This document shows, piece after piece, positions 8,889 through 15,927 of a DNA stretch of 64,000 nucleotides. Position 1 is the stretch's first letter, and each line of letters opens with the position of its first letter. Both the position numbers and the translations under genes were made by a program. The notes beneath the pieces are model-generated. The model was not told the DNA's origin, did no database searches, and saw only the letters and a program-made list of their open reading frames with translations. Origin of the DNA: JBBKXP01 sp038251315 (GTDB lineage Bacteria; Pseudomonadota; Alphaproteobacteria; Rhodobacterales; Rhodobacteraceae); NCBI GenBank assembly GCA_038251315.1, contig JBBSBK010000001.1, forward strand, positions 1 to 64,000, written 5' to 3'.

Positions 8889-10193
8889 ATGATCCCCCGA
8901 TATTCCCGCCCCGACATGGTTGCGATCTGGTCGCCCGAAACCAAATTCCGCATCTGGTTCGAGATCGAGGCCCACGCCTGCGACGCCCAAGCCGCACTTG
9001 GGGTGATCCCAAAAGAAAACGCCGCCGCTGTCTGGAAGGCGCGCGATGTCACCTTTGACGTCGCTCGCATCGACGAGATCGAAGCCGTCACCAAACACGA
9101 CGTCATCGCGTTCCTGACCCACCTCGCCGAAATCATCGGCAACGACGCCGCGCGGTTCGTGCATCAGGGGATGACCAGTTCGGACGTGCTGGACACCACC
9201 TTCAATATCCAGCTCGTCCGCGCCACGGACATCCTACTTGCGGGAATGGACCTTGTCCTTTCAGCCCTGAAAACCCGCGCATTCGAACACAAGAACACGC
9301 TGCGGATCGGTCGCAGCCACGGCATCCACGCCGAACCGACGACGATGGGGCTGACCTTTGCAAGGTTTTATGCCGAGATGAAGCGCGGGCGCGACCGCCT
9401 TGAAAACGCAAGGAAAGAGATTGCGACCGGCGCGATCAGCGGGGCCGTCGGCACTTTCGCCAATATCGACCCCAGCGTCGAAGAACACGTGTGCGCCCAG
9501 CTTGGCCTGACCCCTGAACCGATCAGCACCCAAGTCATCCCACGCGACCGTCACGCAATGTTTTTTGCCACCCTTGCGGTGATCGCCTCGAGCATCGAAA
9601 ACATCGCCACCGAATTTCGCCACATGCAGCGCACCGAAGTGCTCGAAGCCGAAGAATTCTTCAGCCCCGGCCAAAAAGGGTCGTCGGCGATGCCACATAA
9701 ACGCAACCCCGTGCTGACGGAGAACCTGACAGGTTTGGCGCGGCTGGTTCGGATGGCTGTTACCCCGGCGTTGGAAAACGTGACATTATGGCACGAACGC
9801 GACATTTCCCATTCGTCCGTCGAACGCACAATTGGGCCGGACACGACGATCACCCTTGATTTTGCGCTGCATCGGCTTGCCGGGGTCATCGAAAAACTTT
9901 TGATCTACCCTGACAACATGCTGTCCAACATGAACAAATTCCGTGGTCTGGTCATGTCACAAAGGGTTTTGCTGGCTCTGACACAAGCCGGGGTGAACCG
10001 CGAGGACGCGTATCGGCTGGTCCAGCGAAACGCGATGAAGGTCTGGGAACAAGGGGCCGATTTCCAGACCGAATTGCTGGCCGACGCCGAAGTGACAGCA
10101 GCCCTGTCCCCGGTCGACATCGCCGAAAAATTCGACTTAGGTTATCACACCAAACACGTGGATACGATTTTCGCGCGGGTCTTTGGCGATTGA
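8889..10193 (+). CDS. purB: Adenylosuccinate lyase
   Basis: Acts twice in purine synthesis, splitting fumarate from SAICAR and from adenylosuccinate; it belongs to the fumarase/aspartase superfamily. It is 434 residues from ATG 8889 (MIPRYSRPDMVAIWSPETKF), the usual N-terminus; the 14-codon upstream extension is not conserved. Signatures seen are TSSDVLDT, RSHGIHAEPTTMGLTF (catalytic His) and the superfamily loop GQKGSSAMPHKRNPV with the catalytic serine. The C-terminal end VDTIFARVFG is typical. It is likely monocistronic; the next gene, luxI, converges on it after 112 bases. Confidence 0.97.
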   Translation: MIPRYSRPDMVAIWSPETKFRIWFEIEAHACDAQAALGVIPKENAAAVWKARDVTFDVARIDEIEAVTKHDVIAFLTHLAEIIGNDAARFVHQGMTSSDVLDTTFNIQLVRATDILLAGMDLVLSALKTRAFEHKNTLRIGRSHGIHAEPTTMGLTFARFYAEMKRGRDRLENARKEIATGAISGAVGTFANIDPSVEEHVCAQLGLTPEPISTQVIPRDRHAMFFATLAVIASSIENIATEFRHMQRTEVLEAEEFFSPGQKGSSAMPHKRNPVLTENLTGLARLVRMAVTPALENVTLWHERDISHSSVERTIGPDTTITLDFALHRLAGVIEKLLIYPDNMLSNMNKFRGLVMSQRVLLALTQAGVNREDAYRLVQRNAMKVWEQGADFQTELLADAEVTAALSPVDIAEKFDLGYHTKHVDTIFARVFGD

Positions 10194-10211
10194 CCACGCT
10201 CCCTCCGCGAT

Positions 10212-10231
10212 CCGGCAAACCGCTTTGCCGG
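10212..10231. terminator. Hairpin between convergent purB and luxI
   Basis: Perfect inverted repeat CCGGCAAA-CCGC-TTTGCCGG 19 bases after the purB stop. There is no U tract on either side, so a terminator role is plausible but weakly supported. Confidence 0.4.
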
Positions 10232-10305
10232 CCCGGGCTGCACCACCCGATCTGCCCACCCCCCGGGGGCAATGTCAGCGGCACTGGCCCTGCAAGGCTG
10301 GCCGA

Positions 10306-10959
10306 TCACGCCATCGCGGGCGCGTGCAGCGGAGTTGGCTGCGGGCGGTGGGTTGCCGTCGGCAGTGCCGGCAGGGTCCGGTCGATCGGCATCGTCATGA
10401 CAGCATATTTGTGACCATCATCGGCGTTGACGTAGGGATCGCACATCAGATCGCAGGCATACCCCAGTTTGCGCAGAACCCTTTGCAGCCAGAGGTTTGA
10501 CAGCGACATCAACTCGTCCGCACCTTCCTTGCGGGCCATCTGCACCAACCCATCGACGATCAGGTTCAGGCAAGTGATCCGCTGCGACATCGACGTGACC
10601 GAATCAGCGATCACCAGTCGGGTGCATTCCCACACCTTATCCGAACGGATGTCATGATCGATCAGTTGGGACGGGATCGACGACAGTTTGCCCTGACTGG
10701 CATCACGCAGCATGTAACTATGCTCGCCCCATGTGGCGGTCGTTGGCAATGCCCGCGCGCCCGCAATCACGACGCCGTCCTGCAAGACCAGCGAATAGCG
10801 GGCCAGCGGGTTGTCGTATTGGTCCATCTCGAACGCCCGATTGTGAGGAATGCCCCAATTCAGCGAATCGACAAAGAACCGCTTGCGCAGCGCCAGATAG
10901 TCCTTGAAGGCGGCCCCGTAGAGGTGTTGATCCAGCAATTCAAACGTTATATTTTCCAT
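10306..10959 (-). CDS. luxI: Acyl-homoserine-lactone synthase, LuxI family
   Basis: Makes the diffusible N-acyl-homoserine lactone signal from S-adenosylmethionine and acyl-ACP. It is 217 residues. The LuxI invariants are all present: Arg25, Phe29 and Trp35 (LRKRFFVDSLNWG), Asp46 and Asp49 (EMDQYD), Arg69 (AGARAL), and Glu111 and Arg114 (WECTRLVIAD). The C-terminal ~20 residues are a proline-rich tail beyond the usual fold. The position after Arg114 and the LNLIVDGLVQMA helix fit a long-chain-acyl pocket, but acyl specificity cannot be read. It lies 119 bases downstream of luxR on the same strand. The start ATG 10959 is preceded by GGAGAG, which is buried in a perfect hairpin (separate entry). 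Confidence 0.93.
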   Translation of the reverse strand: MENITFELLDQHLYGAAFKDYLALRKRFFVDSLNWGIPHNRAFEMDQYDNPLARYSLVLQDGVVIAGARALPTTATWGEHSYMLRDASQGKLSSIPSQLIDHDIRSDKVWECTRLVIADSVTSMSQRITCLNLIVDGLVQMARKEGADELMSLSNLWLQRVLRKLGYACDLMCDPYVNADDGHKYAVMTMPIDRTLPALPTATHRPQPTPLHAPAMA

Positions 10960-10963
10960 TTTT

Positions 10964-10982
10964 ACTCTCCTTTATGGAGAGT
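10964..10982 (-). promoter_or_regulatory. Shine-Dalgarno-sequestering hairpin of luxI
   Basis: In the luxI transcript the sequence reads ACUCUCC-AUAAA-GGAGAGU followed by AAAAAUG. The seven-base perfect stem places the whole Shine-Dalgarno GGAGAG in its 3' arm, five bases before the AUG. Translation of luxI should therefore depend on opening this stem (temperature, ribosome, sRNA or protein). Confidence 0.6.
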
Positions 10983-11008
10983 CCATGTAGCGATGGAATC
11001 GGGGTGTT

Positions 11009-11029
11009 GTTAACTGCGAATGTGTTAAC
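11009..11029. promoter_or_regulatory. GTTAAC dyad upstream of luxI (possible operator)
   Basis: Two GTTAAC palindromes separated by nine bases (GTTAAC-TGCGAATGT-GTTAAC) sit 50 bases upstream of the luxI start, inside the luxR-luxI spacer. The total length of 21 bases and the symmetry fit a dimeric regulator site such as a lux box, but the arms do not match the canonical lux-box sequence. Confidence 0.3.
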
Positions 11030-11078
11030 GCGGCGGGTTCCCCCACCCAACGCCGCAACTCTGCCTTTGAATCGAACT

Positions 11079-11687
11079 TCAGATCAGCCCGAAATCATTG
11101 GCCATGGCCGCCGCCTGCGCGCCGGTCTTGGCCCCCAGTTTCAGTTTCGCGTTTTTCAGGCGCTGTTTGACCGCCCCCTCAGACACGCCCAGTTCGTGGG
11201 CGATCTCCTTCAGTCGTCGGCCTTCTTTGACCATTTGCAGGACTTCCAGCTCGGCCGCGGTCAAATTGGACGGCGGCGCTTTTGCCAGATGCAGGCGATT
11301 GATATAAGCCGACAGGCTGGCGATTTCACCGTCATCGAATTCACGGTCCGGACGGGCGAACGACCCGAAACTGCGCTGGCCTTCGGCATTGTTGTCAAAA
11401 CAACTGATCGCAACTCCGAATCGCAGACCAAAGGTCTTGGCTTGGGTCATGATATTCATCGGATCGGAAAAGGGTATCGCGCTCCACCGTACCGCGCCCA
11501 CATTGGCATAAACCCAACGGATCACCGGGTCGTTCAGCATGAATCGCTGGCTGGTGTAATGATCGACCCAGCGTGGAGGGAGCGCGTTCACTTCTTCCAG
11601 AGGAAAAGCAAACCCAAGACGCAACGCGATGTAGTACCCTGATTTCGCAAGCAAAGCGACATCGTCCGATCCAGCAAGATCGGTCAT
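11079..11687 (-). CDS. luxR: LuxR family quorum-sensing regulator, full length
   Basis: A transcription factor with an N-terminal autoinducer-binding domain (about residues 10-135) and a C-terminal LuxR helix-turn-helix (about 140-202: LTAAELEVLQMVKEGRRLKE, then VSEGAVKQRLKNAKLKLGAK). AHL-contact residues of the family are kept: Trp40, Tyr44, Asp53-Pro54 (LNDPVI) and Trp68 (AVRW). At 202 residues it is somewhat shorter than the usual ~240, with a trimmed N-terminus. It starts at ATG 11687 and lies upstream of luxI on the same strand, so a luxR-luxI operon or a feedback loop is expected. The divergent neighbour (11864) is its paralogue without the HTH. Confidence 0.9.
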   Translation of the reverse strand: MTDLAGSDDVALLAKSGYYIALRLGFAFPLEEVNALPPRWVDHYTSQRFMLNDPVIRWVYANVGAVRWSAIPFSDPMNIMTQAKTFGLRFGVAISCFDNNAEGQRSFGSFARPDREFDDGEIASLSAYINRLHLAKAPPSNLTAAELEVLQMVKEGRRLKEIAHELGVSEGAVKQRLKNAKLKLGAKTGAQAAAMANDFGLI

Positions 11688-11740
11688 TCCATCGAACCTG
11701 AACTAACATCCGTCAAACGAGAGCCATTGTTTTCTTTTCT

Positions 11741-11759
11741 GACACAGCTAGTCTGTCGC
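11741..11759. promoter_or_regulatory. Imperfect dyad between luxR and the HTH-less paralogue
   Basis: GACACAG-CTAGT-CTGTCGC in the 176-base divergent spacer has an ACAG/CTGT core with 5 of 7 arm bases symmetrical. Size and position would suit a lux-box-like site serving both directions. Sequence support is weak. Confidence 0.25.
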
Positions 11760-11863
11760 AACGAACTGCCCGCAGCGCATCGGGTCTCCGACCAGGGCGC
11801 CTTTGTTAACCTAGATTGCCGCCACTTGCACCGGCAACCCTAAAGCGAGTTAGTCAACGCCAG

Positions 11864-12364
11864 ATGGCCAATTCAGGTGACATAGAAAGCATCCTTTCGC
11901 AACTGAAGCAGTACAGCCCTGCAGGTTTCGCGATCGCCCTGCACATTCGCTACACCGCTCCGATATATTTGTTTCAGACCTATTCCAAGGAGTGGATCAG
12001 CACCTATTCCGAACTTGGACTGGTCATGCACGATCCGATCGTCAGTTGGGGTTTTGCCAATACAGGGTCAATCCGCTGGTCCGAACTCGCCCTGATTGAC
12101 GCTCAAGGCGTGCTGGTCAAGGCGCGGGAATTCAACATGAATTACGGCCTTGCCCACGCAACCGATGCTGGCGAAAGCCGCTCGGTTTCAGGGTTTGCGC
12201 GCAGCGACCGAGAGTTCAGCGATGCCGAAATTACCGAATTGGCCGGCCTGACCGACCGGCTGCACGATCTGACGGCGGCGAATCGCCCACTGTCTGCAGA
12301 AACCCGCGAACAACTGCGCCAGCAATCGATCACTTTTACACATCCCGGCGCCGGATCACGTTGA
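11864..12364 (+). CDS. LuxR-type autoinducer-binding-domain protein lacking the DNA-binding domain
   Basis: A 166-residue protein aligning over its length with the sensor half of the adjacent LuxR. Equivalent blocks: EWISTYSELGLVMHDPIVSW versus RWVDHYTSQRFMLNDPVIRW, then FANTGSIRWSEL versus YANVGAVRWSAI, and FARSDREFSDAEI versus FARPDREFDDGEI. The AHL-pocket residues Trp44, Tyr48, Asp57-Pro58 and Trp72 are retained. After the last sensor helix (TDRLHDLTAA) the protein ends in ~30 polar residues with no LuxR HTH, and none is encoded in the next 50 bases in any frame. ATG 11864 is preferred to an upstream TTG at 11816. Predicted role (inference): an AHL sink or a dominant-negative heterodimer partner, as known for the truncated TraR homologue TrlR of Agrobacterium. 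Confidence 0.8.
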   Translation: MANSGDIESILSQLKQYSPAGFAIALHIRYTAPIYLFQTYSKEWISTYSELGLVMHDPIVSWGFANTGSIRWSELALIDAQGVLVKAREFNMNYGLAHATDAGESRSVSGFARSDREFSDAEITELAGLTDRLHDLTAANRPLSAETREQLRQQSITFTHPGAGSR

Positions 12365-12416
12365 CCCAACGTCATTCGCCTGCCACGCTCGGACATCAAC
12401 ACCCCAGGAGACCGAG

Positions 12417-12590
12417 ATGACCTTGAAGACACTTCTTTTTGCGCTTCCCCTGATCGTCGGCCCCGCAGTTGCATTCGCGCAAGGCTGTCACGGCGACCGC
12501 GTCGACCAGCAGGCGATGTCCTGCGCCGAAGGCACTTTCTGGGACAGCACCGCCAGCACCTGCGTGCCAATCACCCTGGAAAGCAGCTAG
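12417..12590 (+). CDS. Tiny secreted cysteine-containing protein
   Basis: A 57-residue gene with a strong ribosome site (CCAGGAGACCGAG) before ATG 12417. The signal peptide is MTLKTLLFALPLIVGPAVAF (cleavage after FAQ or AFA). The mature part is only ~35 residues: GCHGDRVDQQAMSCAEGTFW, then DSTASTCVPITLESS. Three cysteines remain after cleavage. The C-A-E-G-T-x-W-D...C-V pattern recalls short adhesive or chitin-binding-like knots found in many small roseobacter exported proteins, but I cannot name the family. It follows the HTH-less LuxR protein by 52 bases on the same strand and might share its transcript. Confidence 0.7.
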   Translation: MTLKTLLFALPLIVGPAVAFAQGCHGDRVDQQAMSCAEGTFWDSTASTCVPITLESS

Positions 12591-12649
12591 AACGGTTTCT
12601 TAACCGCGACAGCATTAATCTCGGCCATTCGCAAGGCGGAAGGTCCGGT

Positions 12650-13696
12650 ATGATTGGTGTGACGACACGCGGTGCCACCGCTGAAGCGCCCGCGACAAGG
12701 CGTCGCAAAGCGGCGATGATCGTCCAGCTCCTGCTGTCTGACGGAAAGAAACTGTCGTTGACCGACCTGCCGGAGAACCTTCAGGTCATGCTGACCCGCG
12801 AACTGAGCGCCCTGCGCACGGTCGACCGGGCAACACTGAACGCTGTCGCCACCGAATTTGCGGACGACCTCGATTCGGTTGCACTGACCACCTGTGGCGG
12901 GATCGAGGGGGCGCTGAACGCGCTTGCCGGTCAGATCAGTCCCGCCACCGTCGCACGGCTGCGCGAAGAGGCAGCACATCCCATCGGGGGCGATCCCTGG
13001 ACGCGGATCATCGCAATGCCGATTCTTGACCTTGTCGGCCTCATGGAAACCGAAGGTGTCGAGGTCTGCGCCGTCGCCTTGTCGAAATTGCCAGTCGCCA
13101 AGGCCGCCGAATTGCTGGGCCTGCTGACCGGCGAACGGGCGCGGCGGATCAGCTATGCGGTCTCGCAGACCGCCGCCATTTCGCCCGACGCAGTGGGGCG
13201 GATCGGGCTGGCATTGGCCGCCGAATATGGCAACCGCCCGACCGTCGCGTTCGACCATCCACCGGTCCAGCGGATCGGCGCAATTCTGAACGCCAGCCCG
13301 TCCACGACGCGCGACTGGGTGCTGGACGGTCTGGGCGGCGACGATCCGGCACTTGCAGAACAGGTACGCAAAGCCATCTTTACCTATACCGACATCCCCG
13401 CCAGGATCGCTCCCCCGGACATTCCCAAGGTGATCCGTGGCGTCGAAGGCACTGTTCTGGTCATTGCCCTTGCCGCCGGCATGGCGGACGGCGGCACCGC
13501 CCCCGAGACCACCGAATACATTCTGGCGAACATGTCCCAACGCATGGCCGATCAACTGCGAGAGGAAATCGGCGAACGCGGCAGGATCAGGAAAACCGAT
13601 GGCGAAGCGGCGCAAGCGACCCTGATCGCCGCGATCCGCGCCCGGATCGATGCGGGCGAGGTTAATCTGATCGAACCCGACGAACCCGAGGATTGA
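12650..13696 (+). CDS. fliG: FliG-like flagellar motor switch protein
   Basis: A 348-residue protein with FliG organisation: an N-terminal helical domain beginning RRRKAAMIVQLLLSDGKKLS, a middle part with LSKLPVAKAAELLGLLTGER, and a C-terminal domain with ILNASPSTTRDWVLDGL and KAIFTYTDIPARI, then PKVIRGVEG. This is the divergent Rhodobacteraceae form. The torque-helix region normally rich in opposed charges (D-D-R-S-I-Q) reads APPDIPKV, so several canonical MotA-contacting charges are not conserved. ATG 12650 follows GGAAGG at a good distance. No other flagellar gene is in the window, so the gene is away from its partners. Confidence 0.78.
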   Translation: MIGVTTRGATAEAPATRRRKAAMIVQLLLSDGKKLSLTDLPENLQVMLTRELSALRTVDRATLNAVATEFADDLDSVALTTCGGIEGALNALAGQISPATVARLREEAAHPIGGDPWTRIIAMPILDLVGLMETEGVEVCAVALSKLPVAKAAELLGLLTGERARRISYAVSQTAAISPDAVGRIGLALAAEYGNRPTVAFDHPPVQRIGAILNASPSTTRDWVLDGLGGDDPALAEQVRKAIFTYTDIPARIAPPDIPKVIRGVEGTVLVIALAAGMADGGTAPETTEYILANMSQRMADQLREEIGERGRIRKTDGEAAQATLIAAIRARIDAGEVNLIEPDEPED

Positions 13697-13739
13697 CATA
13701 CGATAGACAAACCGCGCCACCGCCCTTAGCCTGTTCTGC

Positions 13740-14096
13740 ATGACAACACCGGACCAGTTCAGCGGCAAACGCTGGCACGACATGGGCGGCGACCCCGCCG
13801 GCGCCGTTCCACATGAACAGCACGATTTTGCGCTTTGGGAAAAGCGGGTCGACGCGCTGATGATCATCGCCAGCGGCAAGGGGCATTTCACGGTCGATGG
13901 ATTACGTCGTGTGCTTGAAGACATGGGGCCGCAAGCCTTTGAAACCATGACATACTACGAACGCTGGATCGCCGCCATCAACCAGAACCTGATCGAAGCC
14001 GGGGTATACACCACCGCCGAACTGGCAGACCGGATGGCGGACATCACGCGGCGCGGCGACACCTACGGCAGCGCCAATAGCGGTACCGCGCCATGA
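13740..14096 (+). CDS. nthB: Nitrile hydratase beta subunit, N-terminal half (split gene)
   Basis: Forms half of the beta subunit of nitrile hydratase, which converts nitriles to amides. The 118 residues correspond to the helical N-terminal domain of NHase beta: WHDMGGDPAGAVPHEQHDFA, LWEKRVDALMIIASGKGHFT, and MTYYERWIAAINQNLIEAG ending VYTTAELADRM. The initial HDMGG and the YYERW element are those of a true beta subunit rather than of the accessory/activator protein. The SH3-like C-terminal half is missing here and encoded by the next gene, which overlaps it by four bases (ATGA). A similarly split beta is known in thiocyanate hydrolase. First gene of a three-gene unit. Confidence 0.8.
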   Translation: MTTPDQFSGKRWHDMGGDPAGAVPHEQHDFALWEKRVDALMIIASGKGHFTVDGLRRVLEDMGPQAFETMTYYERWIAAINQNLIEAGVYTTAELADRMADITRRGDTYGSANSGTAP

Positions 14097-14362
14097 CCAA
14101 AACCTGGGTCCGCGTTCGTCACATGATGCCACCCGGCCACGTCCGGACCCCCACCTATCTGCGCGGCAAGACCGGCGTGATCGAACGCCCCCTCGGTCCC
14201 TTCCCCAACCCCGAGGCGCGCGCCTATGGCCGTCCCGGCGACCCGCGCGACCTGTTCAGGGTGAGGTTCCGGATGGCTGATATTTGGAACGATGCCGTCC
14301 ACCCCGATGACACGCTGGATGCAGAGATCTATGCGCACTGGCTTGAACCGCTGAAAGACTGA
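14093..14362 (+). CDS. Nitrile hydratase beta subunit, C-terminal SH3-like half (split gene)
   Basis: An 89-residue SH3-like domain matching the C-terminal half of NHase beta: VRVRHMMPPGHVRTPTYLRG, KTGVIERPLGPFPNPEARAYG, DLFRVRFRMADIWN and the ending AHWLEPL. In unsplit homologues this domain follows the helical half through a short linker, and the split falls in that linker. The ATG overlaps the previous stop (ATGA), so stoichiometric translation is expected. A simple frameshift is unlikely because the junction is a clean start-stop overlap. The single base between its TGA and the alpha-subunit ATG keeps all three coupled. Confidence 0.8.
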   Translation: MTKTWVRVRHMMPPGHVRTPTYLRGKTGVIERPLGPFPNPEARAYGRPGDPRDLFRVRFRMADIWNDAVHPDDTLDAEIYAHWLEPLKD

Positions 14363-14363
14363 T

Positions 14364-15005
14364 ATGCCGCACGACCATCATGACCACCTTTCGCCCTCGG
14401 GGCACCCATACCGGCCCGACGACGATACCCCGCTCAGTTATTGGCAGACCCTTGAAATAGCGGTGCGTGAACTGCTGATCGGCAAGGGCGTGACCACCGC
14501 CGCCGAGATCGCCGCACAGATCGACCGGATGGATGCGCGCAGTCCCGCGAACGGCGCGGCCGTTATCGCCCGCGCCTGGACCGACCCGGGATTTCAAGAA
14601 CGGCTGCTCCAGGATGCGAGCGCAGCCAGTCGCGAGATGGGCTTTGACATCGGCCCGCTGCGGCTGATCGCCGTGGAAAACACGCCCGACATCCATAACG
14701 TGATCGTTTGCACCTTGTGTTCCTGCTATCCGCGCAACCTGCTCGGCCTGCCGCCCGACTGGTACAAATCCCGCGCCTACCGCAGCCGCACCGTGCGCGA
14801 ACCGCGCGCCGTTCTGGCCGAATTCGGGCTGGTCCTGCCCGACACGACGACCGTCCGGGTCCACGACAGCACCGCCGACATGCGCTATATCGTGATCCCA
14901 GCGCGGCCCGACGGGACTGACGGCTGGTCTGCGGACCGGCTCGCGACGCTTGTCACCCGCGACAGCATGATCGGCACCGCGACGGCCCTCCCCGGACCGG
15001 GTTGA
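14364..15005 (+). CDS. nthA: Nitrile hydratase alpha subunit, cobalt type
   Basis: The metal-binding subunit. The claw motif VCTLCSCYPRNLLGLPPDWY carries Cys116, Cys119, Ser120 and Cys121. Threonine in C-T-L-C-S-C marks the Co(III) type; iron enzymes have C-S-L-C-S-C. In active enzymes Cys119 and Cys121 are oxidised to sulfinic and sulfenic acids. Downstream KSRAYRSRTVREPRAVLAEF is the usual alpha-subunit continuation. The 213 residues match NHase alpha. YPR replaces the common YPW after the claw. The N-terminus is histidine-rich (MPHDHHDHLSPSGH). No separate activator gene follows, since the next gene is an acyltransferase. Thiocyanate hydrolase gamma is a relative, but the YP after the claw favours nitrile hydratase. 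Confidence 0.88.
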   Translation: MPHDHHDHLSPSGHPYRPDDDTPLSYWQTLEIAVRELLIGKGVTTAAEIAAQIDRMDARSPANGAAVIARAWTDPGFQERLLQDASAASREMGFDIGPLRLIAVENTPDIHNVIVCTLCSCYPRNLLGLPPDWYKSRAYRSRTVREPRAVLAEFGLVLPDTTTVRVHDSTADMRYIVIPARPDGTDGWSADRLATLVTRDSMIGTATALPGPG

Positions 15006-15057
15006 GCTCGAGCAGGCGCGCCGCTATTTCAGGCCGAACCAAAACGTGGACCCCGGC

Positions 15058-15927
15058 ATGAGCGACGACAGATCCAGCACGACCGACTGGCTTATCGACC
15101 GGGTTCTGCGCGGCCTGATCGCCACCGTCATGGCGCTGCCTTACCGGCGGCGAGTCCCGGCAATGGGATGGCTGGTCCGCCGGATCATCGGCCCGCTCGC
15201 AGGGTATCGTCGCCAGGCAATTGAAAACTTATCACTGATCCATCCGGCGATGCCCCCGGCCGAACGTCGCCGGATCGCAGACTCGGTCTGCGACAACTTT
15301 GGCCGCACCCTGATCGAAAATTATTCCGGGGCAGCATTCGGCGCGCATTTGAAAGAAGCGCCGATCACCGGTAACGGCCTTGCCGCCGTGGCAAAGGCGC
15401 GCAACGAAGGGCGCCCGGTGATCTTTGTCACCGGCCATTTCGGCAACCACGAGGCTCCCCGTCAGGTGCTGACCGCAATGGGCTACAAGATCGGCGGCCT
15501 GTTCCGCCCGATGCAGAACCAGTTCTTCAACGACCACTACGCCCGCACCATGACCGAAATGTCCGGCCCGGTGTTCGCACAGGGCCATCGCGGCACGATG
15601 GGCTTCGTGCGGTTTCTGCGGAAAGGCGGGATGGGAACGCTGCTTTTCGACGTCCGCGTGGTCAAAGCCCAACTGATCGAATTTCTGGGTCACCCGGCCC
15701 TGACGTCAACGTCCGCCGCCGATTTCGCATTGAAGTTCAATGCCCTGCTGGTGCCCTACTTCGGCATACGCCAACCCGACGGCCTTTCGTTCGAGATCGC
15801 TATCGAAGACCCTATTGCGCATTCGGACGCCCTGACGATGACTATCGAAATGACCCGCCGGCTTGAATCTCGGATCGCCGTCAATTCCGAACAATGGTTC
15901 TGGATACACCGGCGCTGGCGGGCCTAA
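15058..15927 (+). CDS. lpxL: Lipid A biosynthesis acyltransferase (LpxL/HtrB family)
   Basis: Transfers a secondary acyl chain from acyl-ACP to the lipid A precursor at the inner membrane. The family's H-x4-D/E catalytic motif is TGHFGNHEAPRQ. Next come GGLFRPMQNQFFN and the FVRFLRKGGMGTLLFDVRV segment, with SEQWFWIHRRW at the C-terminus, all typical of HtrB. A basic amphipathic N-terminus with MGWLVRRIIGPLAGYRR fits membrane association. It is 289 residues from ATG 15058; a GTG four codons upstream (15046) is an equal alternative. It ends in a 4-base overlap with the convergent DUF1223 gene. Acyl-chain position and length cannot be told. Confidence 0.88.
   Translation: MSDDRSSTTDWLIDRVLRGLIATVMALPYRRRVPAMGWLVRRIIGPLAGYRRQAIENLSLIHPAMPPAERRRIADSVCDNFGRTLIENYSGAAFGAHLKEAPITGNGLAAVAKARNEGRPVIFVTGHFGNHEAPRQVLTAMGYKIGGLFRPMQNQFFNDHYARTMTEMSGPVFAQGHRGTMGFVRFLRKGGMGTLLFDVRVVKAQLIEFLGHPALTSTSAADFALKFNALLVPYFGIRQPDGLSFEIAIEDPIAHSDALTMTIEMTRRLESRIAVNSEQWFWIHRRWRA

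Noticed and set aside
11009..11029. A CtrA binding site (TTAA-N7-TTAA)
   Set aside because: The two TTAA cores are 11 bases apart rather than 7, so it does not fit the CtrA pattern.
13740..15005. Thiocyanate hydrolase instead of nitrile hydratase
   Set aside because: The three-gene layout matches, but the alpha/gamma subunit reads C-T-L-C-S-C-Y-P with the nitrile hydratase continuation, and the N-terminal histidine-rich start is nitrile-hydratase-like. Kept only as an alternative in the entries.
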